The notes: generated from the sequence alone by a model not told the origin. A stretch of 64,000 nt of DNA from Roseomonas sp. (GCA_020249465.1 JADCFP010000037.1:1-64000); one strand, 5' to 3'. Positions 8,807-17,303 are shown, counted from the stretch's first letter. Made by a program: numbers and translations.

Positions 8807-9763
8807 ATGTCCAAGCCTATGCCAAGCCGCGCCACCCGCAGAGGCGCCGTTCTTGGAACGCTGGCGCTCAGCGGTGCCGCCGTCCTGTCCATTAAGACCG
8901 CCGCTGATCACCCGAGGCGAGGCTGGCAAAGTCTGTATGGTCCCGATACCCTGCCAGATCCATCGGCGGACATGTTTTTTGCTCCCCCTTGGCGCGTGCT
9001 GAGTTCAAACTTGGTTCCAGACCATGATTTCGGCCCGTTCCCCAATCCCGGGAACCCTTTTTCCGTTCGCGCCCAACGCCGGTCCTTTATCGTGCCCTCA
9101 GACCCGGTCGCCGCGTCAGCCCCCATGCCCATCGGTTTCTCGGAGTTTGGCGTCATGCTGAACGGCATTCCATTGGACCCGGCAGGGCCACATTGGCGAG
9201 GCGACCGGCGCAGCGGCTGGCAGTTTGAGGTTATGTCACCGAAAGCCCGCCCACATCTTGGCCTTGATAACAGTAACGCGCATGTCCACCCGGATGGTGT
9301 CTACCATTATCACGGCCCACCTTCCGGGTTGTTGCGGTCGCTTGGCATTGCTGATGCGCCCCCCAAAAGTATGGTTCTTTTGGGTTTTGCGGCAGACGGC
9401 TTTCCGATCTATTGGCGCTGGGGGCATCTCTTGGCCGATGATCCTACCTCTCCGCTGGTTGAACTGCATTCGGGATATGTTCTGCGGACCGGGACCCGTA
9501 TCAATGGACCAGGTGGCCGCCATGACGGCACCTTTGTCGAGGATTATGTGTATGACGGGGCGCTTGGCCGGCTTGATGCGCTGAATGGCAGGATCGGCGT
9601 GACGCCGGAATGGCCGGCAGGCATCTTCCATTATATCATCACGTCTGCATTCCCCTGGATTCCGCGATTTTTCCGAGGGCAGCCGCACACTTCCTTTTCC
9701 GTGCACCGCGATGGCCCAGGCATTGATGGGGTGCCACCTGCCTTGCGAAGTTACCGCCCCTGA
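8807..9763 (+). CDS. Secreted YHYH-domain protein
   Basis: The product has 318 residues. A twin-arginine signal (ATRRGAVLGTLALSGAAVLS) spans about residues 9-28. The core carries the motif that names the YHYH domain family (NAHVHPDGVYHYHGPP near residue 165) and GFAADGFPIYWRWG. The domain is found in exported proteins of unknown function, often with many His residues that could bind metal. Tat export would suit a protein folded with a cofactor. The gene lies 158 bp ahead of an ECF sigma factor, a membrane protein and a CnrX-like sensor on the same strand, suggesting (inference) that it belongs to that regulon. The start ATG follows GGGAGACACGCCGAC. Confidence 0.85.
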   Translation: MSKPMPSRATRRGAVLGTLALSGAAVLSIKTAADHPRRGWQSLYGPDTLPDPSADMFFAPPWRVLSSNLVPDHDFGPFPNPGNPFSVRAQRRSFIVPSDPVAASAPMPIGFSEFGVMLNGIPLDPAGPHWRGDRRSGWQFEVMSPKARPHLGLDNSNAHVHPDGVYHYHGPPSGLLRSLGIADAPPKSMVLLGFAADGFPIYWRWGHLLADDPTSPLVELHSGYVLRTGTRINGPGGRHDGTFVEDYVYDGALGRLDALNGRIGVTPEWPAGIFHYIITSAFPWIPRFFRGQPHTSFSVHRDGPGIDGVPPALRSYRP

Positions 9764-9921
9764 TCGAAAGAGCCATCTGGCCGCGCAGGAATCACATGGG
9801 CGTGAGCGTTATGGAATTCAGTCAACCGCTCTTCACGGAACAAAATCATGGCGTCCTTCATCAATGTTTATGACAGTGTCGAATAAGGGGCTTCGGAACA
9901 AGTTTTTGGGAGCAAGGGCGG

Positions 9922-10521
9922 TTGGCCGATGTGCGCGGCGGTGATGTTGAGGACCGCCATCTATTGCTGGCTTCGGGTCGCGGAGATCGCAAGGCCTTCG
10001 CCCGCCTTGTGTCGCGCCATCGCGGTTTGATCGCCCGCGTCGCTGGGCGATATGGTCTTGGTCCGCACGATGCCGATGACATAGCGCAGGAGGCTTTCTC
10101 GCGTGTTTGGGATGCGGCCCCAAGCTGGCCCGCCGATGGCGCACCTTTTGCCGCTTGGCTCTATCGCGTCGCGTCCAATCTAGCGATTGACCTGTTGCGG
10201 CGCGACAAGCGCCGGCCTGTGACATCGCTTGAGGCCGCGTCCATGATCGCCGATATTGCACCTGTACCCAGCGCTGCAGTGTTGCGGGCGGAGCTTGTGT
10301 CGGCAGTGCGCGCTGCCTTGCTGGAGCTACCGGAGCGTCAACGCCTTGCGGTCGAGCTTGTACATCTGGAGAACCGGTCTGGCGCTGAGACCGCCGCGCT
10401 TCTTGGAACGTCCATTGGCGCCTTGGAAGGATTGCTATCGCGTGCACGACGCGAGCTCAGGATTGTGCTGGCCCAGCGCGGTCTGGCGGCGGCCAAGGAT
10501 TGGGATGAGGGTATGTCATGA
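9922..10521 (+). CDS. ECF-type RNA polymerase sigma factor
   Basis: The product has 199 residues. Region 2 is visible as AFARLVSRHRGLIARVAGRYG, DADDIAQEAFSRVW and PFAAWLYRVASNLAIDLLRR; region 4 as LLELPERQRLAVELVHLENRSGAETAALLGTS followed by SRARRELR. This two-domain layout defines an extracytoplasmic-function sigma factor. The listed start is TTG at 9922; GTG at 9931 is an alternative, and GCAAGGGCGG upstream is the likely ribosome site. Its stop overlaps the next ATG by 4 bp (ATGA), and the third gene overlaps the same way, so the three products are translationally coupled. The partner order suggests control by a membrane anti-sigma factor and a periplasmic sensor. Confidence 0.92.
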   Translation: MADVRGGDVEDRHLLLASGRGDRKAFARLVSRHRGLIARVAGRYGLGPHDADDIAQEAFSRVWDAAPSWPADGAPFAAWLYRVASNLAIDLLRRDKRRPVTSLEAASMIADIAPVPSAAVLRAELVSAVRAALLELPERQRLAVELVHLENRSGAETAALLGTSIGALEGLLSRARRELRIVLAQRGLAAAKDWDEGMS

Positions 10522-10919
10522 GACCAGAACGCATTGATCGAATGATACGGGCCTATGGCACTGATGTCGCGAAATGGCCGGAGGCCGGTGATTTGTCAGA
10601 ATACGCGCAGCATTCGCCCCGTCTTCTGCGCGCGGCGGCTTCGGTTGATGCTGCGCTGCTGACAATGGTCCAAGAACCCCCTGCGGGCATGATCTTTGAA
10701 GATGAGGCATTGGCCGAGGCGGCCATTGCACGCGCTGTCAGGCGGAAGCGGGAAGGCTGGCCCATGCGTGCTGCGGCTGCCTCCGTCCTATTCGCGGCCG
10801 TCCTTGGTGCTGCCACGGGATCCTTCACCGAAATAAATCGCGTTGAAAGCACACTTTTTTCGACAAAGCAGGGTGCTTGGGGCGCTCCAATCCGACCTTT
10901 GGCCGGGAGGGTCGAATGA
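10518..10919 (+). CDS. Putative membrane anti-sigma factor
   Basis: The product has 133 residues with no family I can name. The N-terminal ~80 residues are soluble and helical (MRPERIDRMIRAYGTDVAKW), followed by a transmembrane segment near residues 83-101 (AAAASVLFAAVLGAATGSF) and a short periplasmic tail. That topology, with the ATGA overlap to the ECF sigma gene upstream and a periplasmic-sensor gene downstream, fits an anti-sigma factor like CnrY or NccY, although it is longer than those. The role is inferred from position and topology only. The start is fixed by the 4-bp overlap. Confidence 0.6.
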   Translation: MRPERIDRMIRAYGTDVAKWPEAGDLSEYAQHSPRLLRAAASVDAALLTMVQEPPAGMIFEDEALAEAAIARAVRRKREGWPMRAAAASVLFAAVLGAATGSFTEINRVESTLFSTKQGAWGAPIRPLAGRVE

Positions 10920-11353
10920 CATTTCGCAAGGCCTTGTTGACAGGTGCAGTGATCGCATCTTTCGCGGCGAATGCCTTCATCCTGGCCAATTGGGCCGCAC
11001 ATTGGGCCCTGAAGGAGGCGCGATCGGCCAGCGGCATTCCGCCTACACCGGCCGAACGCATGGCCGCGGCCGTTGGTGCCGAAGATGCCCGCCGCTTGCG
11101 CGCTGGATGGCAGGTTTGGGACGATGAGTTCGCCGCACGACGCGCAGCCTTGGAGAGCGCCCGGGCGGATGTTCTTCGCGAATTTCACCGAAACGCCCCT
11201 GACACGGCACGGCTTGCCAATGCATTTGCCGCAATGCGAGAGGCCGAGGCGCGCATGGAGGCTATAGCACATTCCTTCGTTGTATCCGTTGCGCCATCCT
11301 TGAGCGTCGAGGGACGAGAGCGAATCTCTGGCCTTCGTCCGCCGCGATCCTGA
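10916..11353 (+). CDS. CnrX-like periplasmic (heavy-metal) sensor protein
   Basis: The product has 145 residues. An N-terminal signal anchor spans about residues 5-27 (ALLTGAVIASFAANAFILAN), followed by an all-helical, Arg/Glu-rich periplasmic domain (PAERMAAAV, ARRAALESARADVLREF, AFAAMREAEARMEA). This is the CnrX/NccX/CpxP-like four-helix fold, in which metal or misfolded protein is sensed and the anti-sigma factor released. Few His or Cys residues are seen, so the metal, if any, is unclear. ATG 10916 overlaps the preceding TGA and has GGGAGG upstream. A longer open frame to 10877 lacks such a site. It is the last gene of the coupled sigma operon. Confidence 0.7.
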   Translation: MTFRKALLTGAVIASFAANAFILANWAAHWALKEARSASGIPPTPAERMAAAVGAEDARRLRAGWQVWDDEFAARRAALESARADVLREFHRNAPDTARLANAFAAMREAEARMEAIAHSFVVSVAPSLSVEGRERISGLRPPRS

Positions 11354-11714
11354 TCGCGTATTGCGCGAACCATGTGCCGGCACGGGATGTTTACCTCCGT
11401 AAGGGAAGCCTGTCAGCGCGGGATAGGAAATAGGCGCGGCGCGCCGCTTTGGGTCGTGCCCTGAGGGGGAAGGGCCTGATCCGGATCAGGATCGGCTGCG
11501 CAGGAATGATCAAGGCTCGGACGTTATGTTTGCGGGGGGGCGCTTTTGGCTCCTCCCCGCAAACCGGTCATGGCTGCTCTGGGCAGGGTGGACGGCAGTG
11601 GAGTGAGGGAAATCGTGTGTCATTCAACGTCTTCATCATCCATGGCCAAGCATTCTCGCCTTCCGGGAAGTCTTTGATTGACCGGGTCACACCTGAACCA
11701 AGGAGCGTTCGAAA
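11354..11714. other. Intergenic stretch with a strong hairpin
   Basis: No convincing gene is seen. The notable feature is a 12-bp stem, TTTGCGGGGGGG (11529-11540) pairing with CTCCCCGCAAA and one further base (11552-11563), around an 11-nt loop. No T tract follows on either strand, so it is more likely a regulatory or RNA-stability hairpin than an intrinsic terminator. Confidence 0.5.
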
Positions 11715-12251
11715 ATGAACATCTCTTCTGTAGGGGCGCCGCCCCCTGCCATGCAAAGGCAGTTTGTATCACAGCTCACTAGTAATGGCCTGACAGCAGA
11801 AAAAGCTAGCTTCGTTGAGACACAGGCAAAAGCCGCTTTTCAGTCGGTAGGCAATATGCCTCCTGGCGCCTCGCATAAGGAGAGTGTCAAGGCCGCTCTC
11901 GAGCAGCGCATTTCAGCGGATGTCGCGTCAGGTAAACTTTCCGATCAAGATGCGAAAATCATCTACAGGACATTCGAGGAACTTGACCCTGCAAAACAAA
12001 ATTCTGCGCAGGGACTACAGGCAGGTGGGGGCATGATGCCACCAAATGGCGTTGGCGGCCCGCCGCCCGGCGGAGGCCCTGGTGGCTCCGGCGGCCCTCC
12101 TCCTGGTGGCGGTCAGGGCGGTCCCCCTCCTGAAAAAGGGGCTTCGCGTTCAGGCCAAAACAATGGCTCCGACGACAATGCAGTGATCAGCATGCTTACA
12201 AAGTACCTGGCCAGCCTGAAGCCCGGCAGCTTTGTTAATCAGGCGGCCTAA
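11715..12251 (+). CDS. Hypothetical Gly/Pro-rich protein
   Basis: The product has 178 residues and I do not recognise a family. Residues 1-95 look helical and include GKLSDQDAKIIYRTFEELD, faintly reminiscent of EF-hand-like helix-loop-helix segments but without a full Ca-binding loop. Residues ~103-142 are almost only Gly, Pro and a few Met (GGPPPGGGPGGSGGPPPGGG), a flexible linker. A short polar C-terminal helix ends NDNAVISMLTKYLASLKPGS-like. No signal peptide is seen. The start follows AAGGAGCGTTCGAAA. The gene is downstream of the ECF sensor operon on the same strand but separated by 361 bp, so co-regulation is only a guess. Confidence 0.65.
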   Translation: MNISSVGAPPPAMQRQFVSQLTSNGLTAEKASFVETQAKAAFQSVGNMPPGASHKESVKAALEQRISADVASGKLSDQDAKIIYRTFEELDPAKQNSAQGLQAGGGMMPPNGVGGPPPGGGPGGSGGPPPGGGQGGPPPEKGASRSGQNNGSDDNAVISMLTKYLASLKPGSFVNQAA

Positions 12252-12369
12252 TGTAGTTCTTGAACGTTTTAAAGCCAAGGTTAGTACTAGGCGGCTCGGG
12301 GACCGATCCAATTTCGGCGCATTGAAATGCGGCCATTTGGGTATTATCGCTCCGACACTTTAGTGAAAG

Positions 12370-12413
12370 GTGGGTGAATTGCCTGTCCTGCAGCAGTTCA
12401 CCCACACCCATTT
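12370..12413. terminator. Hairpin terminator between convergent genes
   Basis: GTGGGTGAA (12370-12378) pairs with TTCACCCAC (12397-12405), followed on the plus strand by ACCCATTTT. It sits between the convergent genes ending at 12251 and 12430 and could act on both. Confidence 0.5.
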
Positions 12414-12429
12414 TGGGGGCAGCGCGGCG

Positions 12430-13287
12430 CTAAGCCCCCTTCACACCCCCCGCCGTCAGCCCAGCCACAATCTGCTTTTGCGCCAATAACGTCAGGATCA
12501 GCACCGGCGCAGTGACCAACAACGCCGCCGCTGACAGCGGCCCCCAGGCGATTTGCTCAAAGGTCAGCATATTGTTGACCGCCACCGGCAGGGTGCGGGT
12601 TTCTCGCCCTGCCAGCACCATCGCAAAGATGAAATTGTTCCAGGAAAAAATGAAGGACAGAATGGTGGCAACGGTGATCCCAGGCCGCGCTAAGGGCATC
12701 GCCACATAACGAAAGGCCTGCCAAATCGTTGCGCCATCCACCAGCGCCGCCTCTTCCAATTCCGGTGGCAGGCCTTCAAAAAAGGAAATCATCACCCAAA
12801 CCACAATCGGCACCGTTATCACCAGATGCGTGATGACAATCGGCGTCAGGCTGCCGGTCATGCCGAGCCATTGGAACAGCAAAAACAGCGGGATCAGATA
12901 GGAAAGCCCCGGCGTGATACGCGCAATCAGGATCAGCGCCGCGGCGCGCATGGCGTGCATCTTGGCAATGCCATAGCCGGCTGGCACGCCAATCAGCAGC
13001 GCAATGCCGGTGGCACCGAAGGACACCACCACGGAATTCCAGGCAAAGCGCAGGAAATCATTGCGCGCAAACACTTCGCGGTAATTGTCCAGGGTCGGCG
13101 ATTCAGGAATGAAGACCGGCGGCCAATCGGTATTGTCCAGCTCATTCTTGAAGGACAGCGACAGCATCCAAAGGAAGAACAGGATGGCCGGCGAAACCAG
13201 CACCAACACCGAAAAACCAAAGCCGATATTGCCGATCAGCCGGCGCAGCCGATACTGCGCGGGGCTACGCTTTGCTTCCACAATCAT
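12430..13287 (-). CDS. ABC sugar-type transporter permease, MalG-like
   Basis: The product has 285 residues with about six membrane helices. It carries the cytoplasmic EAA motif (EEAALVDGATIWQAFRYVAM) that docks to an ABC ATPase, and the N-terminal VLVSPAILFFLWMLSLSFKN helix followed by a periplasmic loop typical of CUT1-family MalG proteins. It imports an unknown sugar or glycerol-phosphate-like solute together with the MalF-like partner. The ATG at 13287 overlaps the partner's stop (ATGA), which fixes the start; an earlier frame to 13314 would run into that gene. It is the last gene of the minus-strand operon. No ATPase gene follows. Confidence 0.92.
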   Translation of the reverse strand: MIVEAKRSPAQYRLRRLIGNIGFGFSVLVLVSPAILFFLWMLSLSFKNELDNTDWPPVFIPESPTLDNYREVFARNDFLRFAWNSVVVSFGATGIALLIGVPAGYGIAKMHAMRAAALILIARITPGLSYLIPLFLLFQWLGMTGSLTPIVITHLVITVPIVVWVMISFFEGLPPELEEAALVDGATIWQAFRYVAMPLARPGITVATILSFIFSWNNFIFAMVLAGRETRTLPVAVNNMLTFEQIAWGPLSAAALLVTAPVLILTLLAQKQIVAGLTAGGVKGA

Positions 13288-14195
13288 GTCATTTTCACCC
13301 GCTGACGCGTCCACAATAGCAGCGCAGCCAGCGCCAGGATAATCACAAAGAACACCACCACCACGGCCGATGCATAGCCGACATTGTAGAAGGCAAAAGC
13401 CTGCAGATAGAGGAAGATATTGATTGTCTCGCTCGCTGAACCAGGCCCGCCCTGGGTGATGACATAGATCGTATCAAAGGCCTTCAGCGCATCAATGCAG
13501 CGGATGATCAGCGCCACGACAATGAAGGGCATCAGCAAGGGCAGCGTGATATGGCGAAAGGCCTGCCAGCCATTGGCGCCATCAATCTTCGCGGCCTCAT
13601 AAGGATCAACCGGCAGGGAAGCGAGGCCACCCAGGATCAGCAGCATCACCAAGGGTGTCCAATGCCAGACCTCGATCATCACGAGCGTTGGAATCACGGT
13701 ATTGGCACTGTAGATCCACATGCTGGGCGGCAGACCCACCTGGCCCAAAAGCCAGTTCAGCACGCCAAGCTGCGGGTGGAAGGTCATGGTCCAAACCAGC
13801 GCCACCGCCACCGGCGTTGCCATCATGGGCAGGATAAAAATGGTCCGCGCCAGGCCGCGCAGCGGGAATTTGCGATTAAAGGCTAATGCCGCTGCCAAGC
13901 CTAAGATCATCGGGAACACCACGGCCAGCACCGTGTAAAACAAGGTGCGCAGCATGGCCCAGCCAAAGCGGGAATCGGAGAACAGCTTGATGTAGTTGTC
14001 AAAGCCAACCCAGCTTCTGGTGCCGCCCAGATGCCAATCATGGGCGGAGACATAGATCGTAAAAATCCAGGGAAAGATGATGACGGCAAGGACCACCACC
14101 GCCGCCGGCACAATGAACCAGCCATAATGCCGGGCGTAATTGCGTGTCCGCTGAGCCCCAGGGGGGCTCGCGGCGATGGTTTCAGCTTGCTGCAT
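13284..14195 (-). CDS. ABC sugar-type transporter permease, MalF-like
   Basis: The product has 303 residues with six predicted helices. The first helix begins YGWFIVPAAVVVLAVIIFPW, and the EAA loop reads YEAAKIDGANGWQAFRHITL, as in CUT1-family MalF/UgpA permeases. It forms the heterodimeric channel with the MalG-like protein encoded immediately downstream (4-bp overlap). The solute-binding gene lies 15 bp upstream, so all three are co-transcribed. Such a pair needs an MsmX/UgpC-type ATPase, which is absent from this window, so the complex probably shares one encoded elsewhere. Confidence 0.93.
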   Translation of the reverse strand: MQQAETIAASPPGAQRTRNYARHYGWFIVPAAVVVLAVIIFPWIFTIYVSAHDWHLGGTRSWVGFDNYIKLFSDSRFGWAMLRTLFYTVLAVVFPMILGLAAALAFNRKFPLRGLARTIFILPMMATPVAVALVWTMTFHPQLGVLNWLLGQVGLPPSMWIYSANTVIPTLVMIEVWHWTPLVMLLILGGLASLPVDPYEAAKIDGANGWQAFRHITLPLLMPFIVVALIIRCIDALKAFDTIYVITQGGPGSASETINIFLYLQAFAFYNVGYASAVVVVFFVIILALAALLLWTRQRVKMT

Positions 14196-14210
14196 CAGTT
14201 TGCGAGAGCC

Positions 14211-15548
14211 TCAGCTTTCCCTTTCGCTTTGCTCGAGCACCGGGCGGAATTCAGCCGTGGCGCGGCGTAATTCCGTCGCCACATCCGAACCGCTGATGGT
14301 GTTGGTCAAAGCCGTACCGATCACGTCGCGGAATTGCGTCACCGGCACAATCTCCGGTAGGCCAGCGCGCGCGATCTTCGCACTTTCATTGAGCGTATTG
14401 AAGAATTCGCGCGGGAAGGTGCTGGCGGCAATCGCCGCTTCATTGCCGAAGGGGCTGCTGCGCGCCGGCACGCCGGCACCGCTGGTCAGGAAGCGAAGCT
14501 GGTTTTCCTTGCCAAGCGCCCATTGCAGATACAGCCACGCCGCGCCCTTTTTGCGTGATGCTTCGGGAATGCCATAGCCCGCGCCGAATAGGCAGCAATG
14601 GTGATTGGCGCCACGCCCCTTCGGCACCAGCGCATAGCCAACCTTGCCCGCCACGCGGGAACGCTGGCGATCTTCCAAGGGCGCCGCGAAGCCAATGCCA
14701 TCAATCCACATGGCCGCACGGCCCTGCATGAAGGTGGTTTGGCATTCATTCCAATTGAAGCCGATGGACCCGGGCGGTGAGACATCGCGCAGGAATTTCT
14801 TGTAAATCTCCCCAGCCCAGATCGCGTCATCAGTATCGGTGATCAATTGCCGGTTCGCATTGATCATGTCGCGCTGCGCGGTGCCGAGCAGATAGCTGGA
14901 CCACAGCACAACATTGGCGTTCTTCAGCCCGCGCCCGACATGGCCATAAATCTGGCGTGAAGGTTCGGTCAGCGCGCGCGCCGCTTCGAACATGCCATCC
15001 CAGGTTGTCGGTACCGCGATATTCTTGGCCGCCAGCAATTCCTTGTTGTAGTAGAGGATGAAGTAATCCGCGAAGGCCGGCAGCGAATCCATCCGGCCAT
15101 CGGCTTGCGTTGCATATTGCACCATGCCGGCGCCGAAATCGGCAAAGTCGAAATCAGGCGCGGTGATGGATTGATCCGCCATCAGCGCCTTGATGTCCGT
15201 GTTCCAGCGCGCCTTGCCGACTTGCCGCTTATTCACATGCAGGCTCAGTTCCGCCACATCAAAGGAAGGCCGGCCAGAGGCATATTCGACGATGATCTTC
15301 TGGCGATGCTGCTGTTCCGGCACCACTTCAATGCCGCAGCGAATGCCGGTCAGGTCTTCGAATTCCTTGTTCTGGCGTTGCAGCAGCAAGCCGCGCGGCG
15401 ATGTTTGCAGCGTGACTTCGATGCGTTCGCCGGCAAAGCGCTTCCAATCGAAGCGGCTTTGCGCATTGGCCTGCCGCACAAAGGCGGGCGCGGCGAGCAA
15501 GGCAGCGGTGGCGCCGAGCGCCTGGCGCCGCGTGATGTGATTGGACAT
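14211..15548 (-). CDS. ABC transporter extracellular solute-binding protein (family 1)
   Basis: The product has 445 residues. The N-terminus MSNHITRRQALGATAALLAA carries a twin-arginine motif and a cleavable signal (AFVRQANAQ). The mature part is a family-1 sugar-type binding protein: QNKEFEDLTGIRC, QQQHRQKIIVEYASGRPSFDVAEL-like early segments, and the NKELLAAKNIAVPTTWDGM stretch common to this fold. It delivers a solute in the periplasm to the two permeases encoded directly downstream. The ligand cannot be predicted. Gene order (cupin upstream, permeases downstream) suggests a single operon. Tat export is less usual than Sec for this family but is common in this window. Confidence 0.9.
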   Translation of the reverse strand: MSNHITRRQALGATAALLAAPAFVRQANAQSRFDWKRFAGERIEVTLQTSPRGLLLQRQNKEFEDLTGIRCGIEVVPEQQHRQKIIVEYASGRPSFDVAELSLHVNKRQVGKARWNTDIKALMADQSITAPDFDFADFGAGMVQYATQADGRMDSLPAFADYFILYYNKELLAAKNIAVPTTWDGMFEAARALTEPSRQIYGHVGRGLKNANVVLWSSYLLGTAQRDMINANRQLITDTDDAIWAGEIYKKFLRDVSPPGSIGFNWNECQTTFMQGRAAMWIDGIGFAAPLEDRQRSRVAGKVGYALVPKGRGANHHCCLFGAGYGIPEASRKKGAAWLYLQWALGKENQLRFLTSGAGVPARSSPFGNEAAIAASTFPREFFNTLNESAKIARAGLPEIVPVTQFRDVIGTALTNTISGSDVATELRRATAEFRPVLEQSERES

Positions 15549-15637
15549 TTTCCGGACCCTCCCGATTACAGGCGGCTTCGGTGCCGCCCTTTCAGGGGTG
15601 ATCCTTCACGCAACTGGGCCGCACTGCAAGCGGGGAA

Positions 15638-16201
15638 TTAGATGGCTTCGCGTCGCAGAGCTTCCAGCATCGCGGGATCGGTGATCGGGCTGGTATCCCA
15701 GGGCGGCGGCGGGGGCGGGTCGAGCGTCTCAAATACGGTGGAGAGTTCGATATTCCCGGCATCAGCGGGCCGCGGATAGGGGGTCGGGTCCGGCGCGCCC
15801 GGCAGTTTGGGGCGGCCAATGCCGATGAAGAAATCCTCCAGCCCCGCCGGGATCAGCAGCCACAGGAACCGAAAGGGATGCGAACCATCATTTATGAAGC
15901 CATGGCGGATATGGGGCGGTGCGACCATGAAGCTGCCGGACGGGATACGCCGCACCACGCCATCCAGCCGCCCCAGCGCTTCGCCGGCCACCACCCAGAA
16001 GATCTCGGTCTGCGCCGGATGGGCATGTTCGCGGATTTTGCCGAGTGGCGGCAATTCCTGAAGCCCCGCCGAAAACCCAGCCGGCATGCCGGCGATGCGG
16101 GGTGAGGTCAGCACCTCAATCCAGCCATTGGCCGGTTGCGGCTGCCAATGCTGCGCCCCGCCGCCCGGCGGGACAAGGATGAAACCACCGGCGTCTGACA
16201 T
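15638..16201 (-). CDS. Cupin-domain protein
   Basis: The product has 187 residues with a single cupin barrel. Motif 1 is seen as REHAHPAQTEIFWVVAGEALGRLDG and motif 2 as PPHIRHGFINDGSHPFRFLWL; the His residues could bind a metal. Cupins of this size include dioxygenases, isomerases and sugar-binding proteins, so the activity is undetermined. The C-terminal ~50 residues are Pro-rich and hold no known motif. The gene lies 12 bp after the trypsin-fold gene and 89 bp before the ABC binding-protein gene on the same strand, so it may process the solute imported by that system. Confidence 0.82.
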   Translation of the reverse strand: MSDAGGFILVPPGGGAQHWQPQPANGWIEVLTSPRIAGMPAGFSAGLQELPPLGKIREHAHPAQTEIFWVVAGEALGRLDGVVRRIPSGSFMVAPPHIRHGFINDGSHPFRFLWLLIPAGLEDFFIGIGRPKLPGAPDPTPYPRPADAGNIELSTVFETLDPPPPPPWDTSPITDPAMLEALRREAI

Positions 16202-16213
16202 GGGCTTTCCTTT

Positions 16214-17182
16214 TTAATGTAAGCGGGGGCGCTTCAGGAACTGCACGCGATCGGCCGAGGTAATGGTCACGTCCCGCCGCGCCTTTCCGCGCGTCACTTG
16301 CAAGTGAACATTGCTGCCCGCCGGGCCAATCGCCCAAATGGCGCGCCAGAAATCGGCCAATTCGCTGACCTCGGCGCCCTCCACCGTCAGGATGCGGTCG
16401 CCATTGCGCATCCCCGCTGCCTCGGCCGGGCCACCGGGCGCGAGGGAGGCAACCGAAAGCCCATCCTCATCTTCGGTCGCGTAAAGACCAAGCCAGGGGC
16501 GCGGCGGGCCGGATCGCCGACCCTGGGTCATCAGCTCATCCAAAACGGGCGTCAATTGATGCACGGGGATGACCATATTCAAGTCCAGCCGGCGCCCTTC
16601 TTCCCCCTGCTGCAAAATCAGCGAACCAATGCCCACCAGCTTGCCATCCGGGCCGAATAATCCCGCACCGCCCCAGGAAGGATGGGCGGGTGCGACAAAC
16701 AGCGCATCCTCCATCAAATATTCCCAATAACCGGCAAAGGGCTGGCGCGCGACGAGCTTGCCGGCCACCGCATGGGCGCGTCCGCCCGCCGCCGCCATCA
16801 CCGTCGCCGCACCGATTTTGAGGTTTTCGCTATCGCCCAGGGATGCGGGCTTGAGGGGAATTTTGCCCAGTGCCTGCACCAAAGCAAAACCAGTTTCCTG
16901 ATCCACGGCCAGCGCATGGCCCGGCACGGCGCGGCCTTCAGCGGTGGTGATCCAGATGCTCTCAGCCTCGCTCACCAGATAGCCCACGGTCAGCACCAGC
17001 CCATCGCCAATCAGCACGCCGCTGCCTTCGCGTTCGGTGCCAAGTACCCGCGCGGTAAAGGCATCCGGCGGCACCTGGCTCCGCAAGCTGACCACGGCGC
17101 GATAGGCCTGATCCAGGTCGAAGCCATGCTCCGTTGGGTCGGGCTGCAAATGCTCAGGAATGTCCCAGTCTTCGTCGGCCAT
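16214..17182 (-). CDS. Trypsin-fold (HtrA-like) protein with PDZ domain, catalytic triad lost
   Basis: The product has 322 residues. The trypsin-like fold is clear (GSGVLIGDGLVLTVGYLV, VDQETGFALVQ, SWGGAGLFGPDGKLVGIGSL) and a PDZ domain follows from about residue 225 (AGMRNGDRILTVEGAEVSEL). Aligned with DegP by eye, all three catalytic residues are replaced: His by Tyr68, Asp by Gly98, Ser by Trp170. It is therefore probably a pseudoprotease acting by binding. No signal peptide is visible, so it may be cytoplasmic. The start at 17182 follows GAGAGA. It heads the minus-strand run that includes the cupin and ABC importer, and is divergent from a TctC gene. Confidence 0.85.
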   Translation of the reverse strand: MADEDWDIPEHLQPDPTEHGFDLDQAYRAVVSLRSQVPPDAFTARVLGTEREGSGVLIGDGLVLTVGYLVSEAESIWITTAEGRAVPGHALAVDQETGFALVQALGKIPLKPASLGDSENLKIGAATVMAAAGGRAHAVAGKLVARQPFAGYWEYLMEDALFVAPAHPSWGGAGLFGPDGKLVGIGSLILQQGEEGRRLDLNMVIPVHQLTPVLDELMTQGRRSGPPRPWLGLYATEDEDGLSVASLAPGGPAEAAGMRNGDRILTVEGAEVSELADFWRAIWAIGPAGSNVHLQVTRGKARRDVTITSADRVQFLKRPRLH

Positions 17183-17303
17183 GATCTCTCGGGTCAATGC
17201 GTCAGCCTGTATATCATAGGCTTTGATACGGGTCAGGTTACAGGGTTTGGCAGCGGCGCCAAGGCCGGGCAAGATGAGGCATCTCATTCGGATGGGGGGA
17301 GAT

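Noticed and set aside
9836..9921. Two GGAAC motifs as an ECF -35 box for autoregulation of the sigma gene
   Set aside because: No matching -10 (CGTC-type) motif is found at 15-18 bp spacing from either; CGTCTA at 8769 likewise lacks a GGAAC at the right distance.
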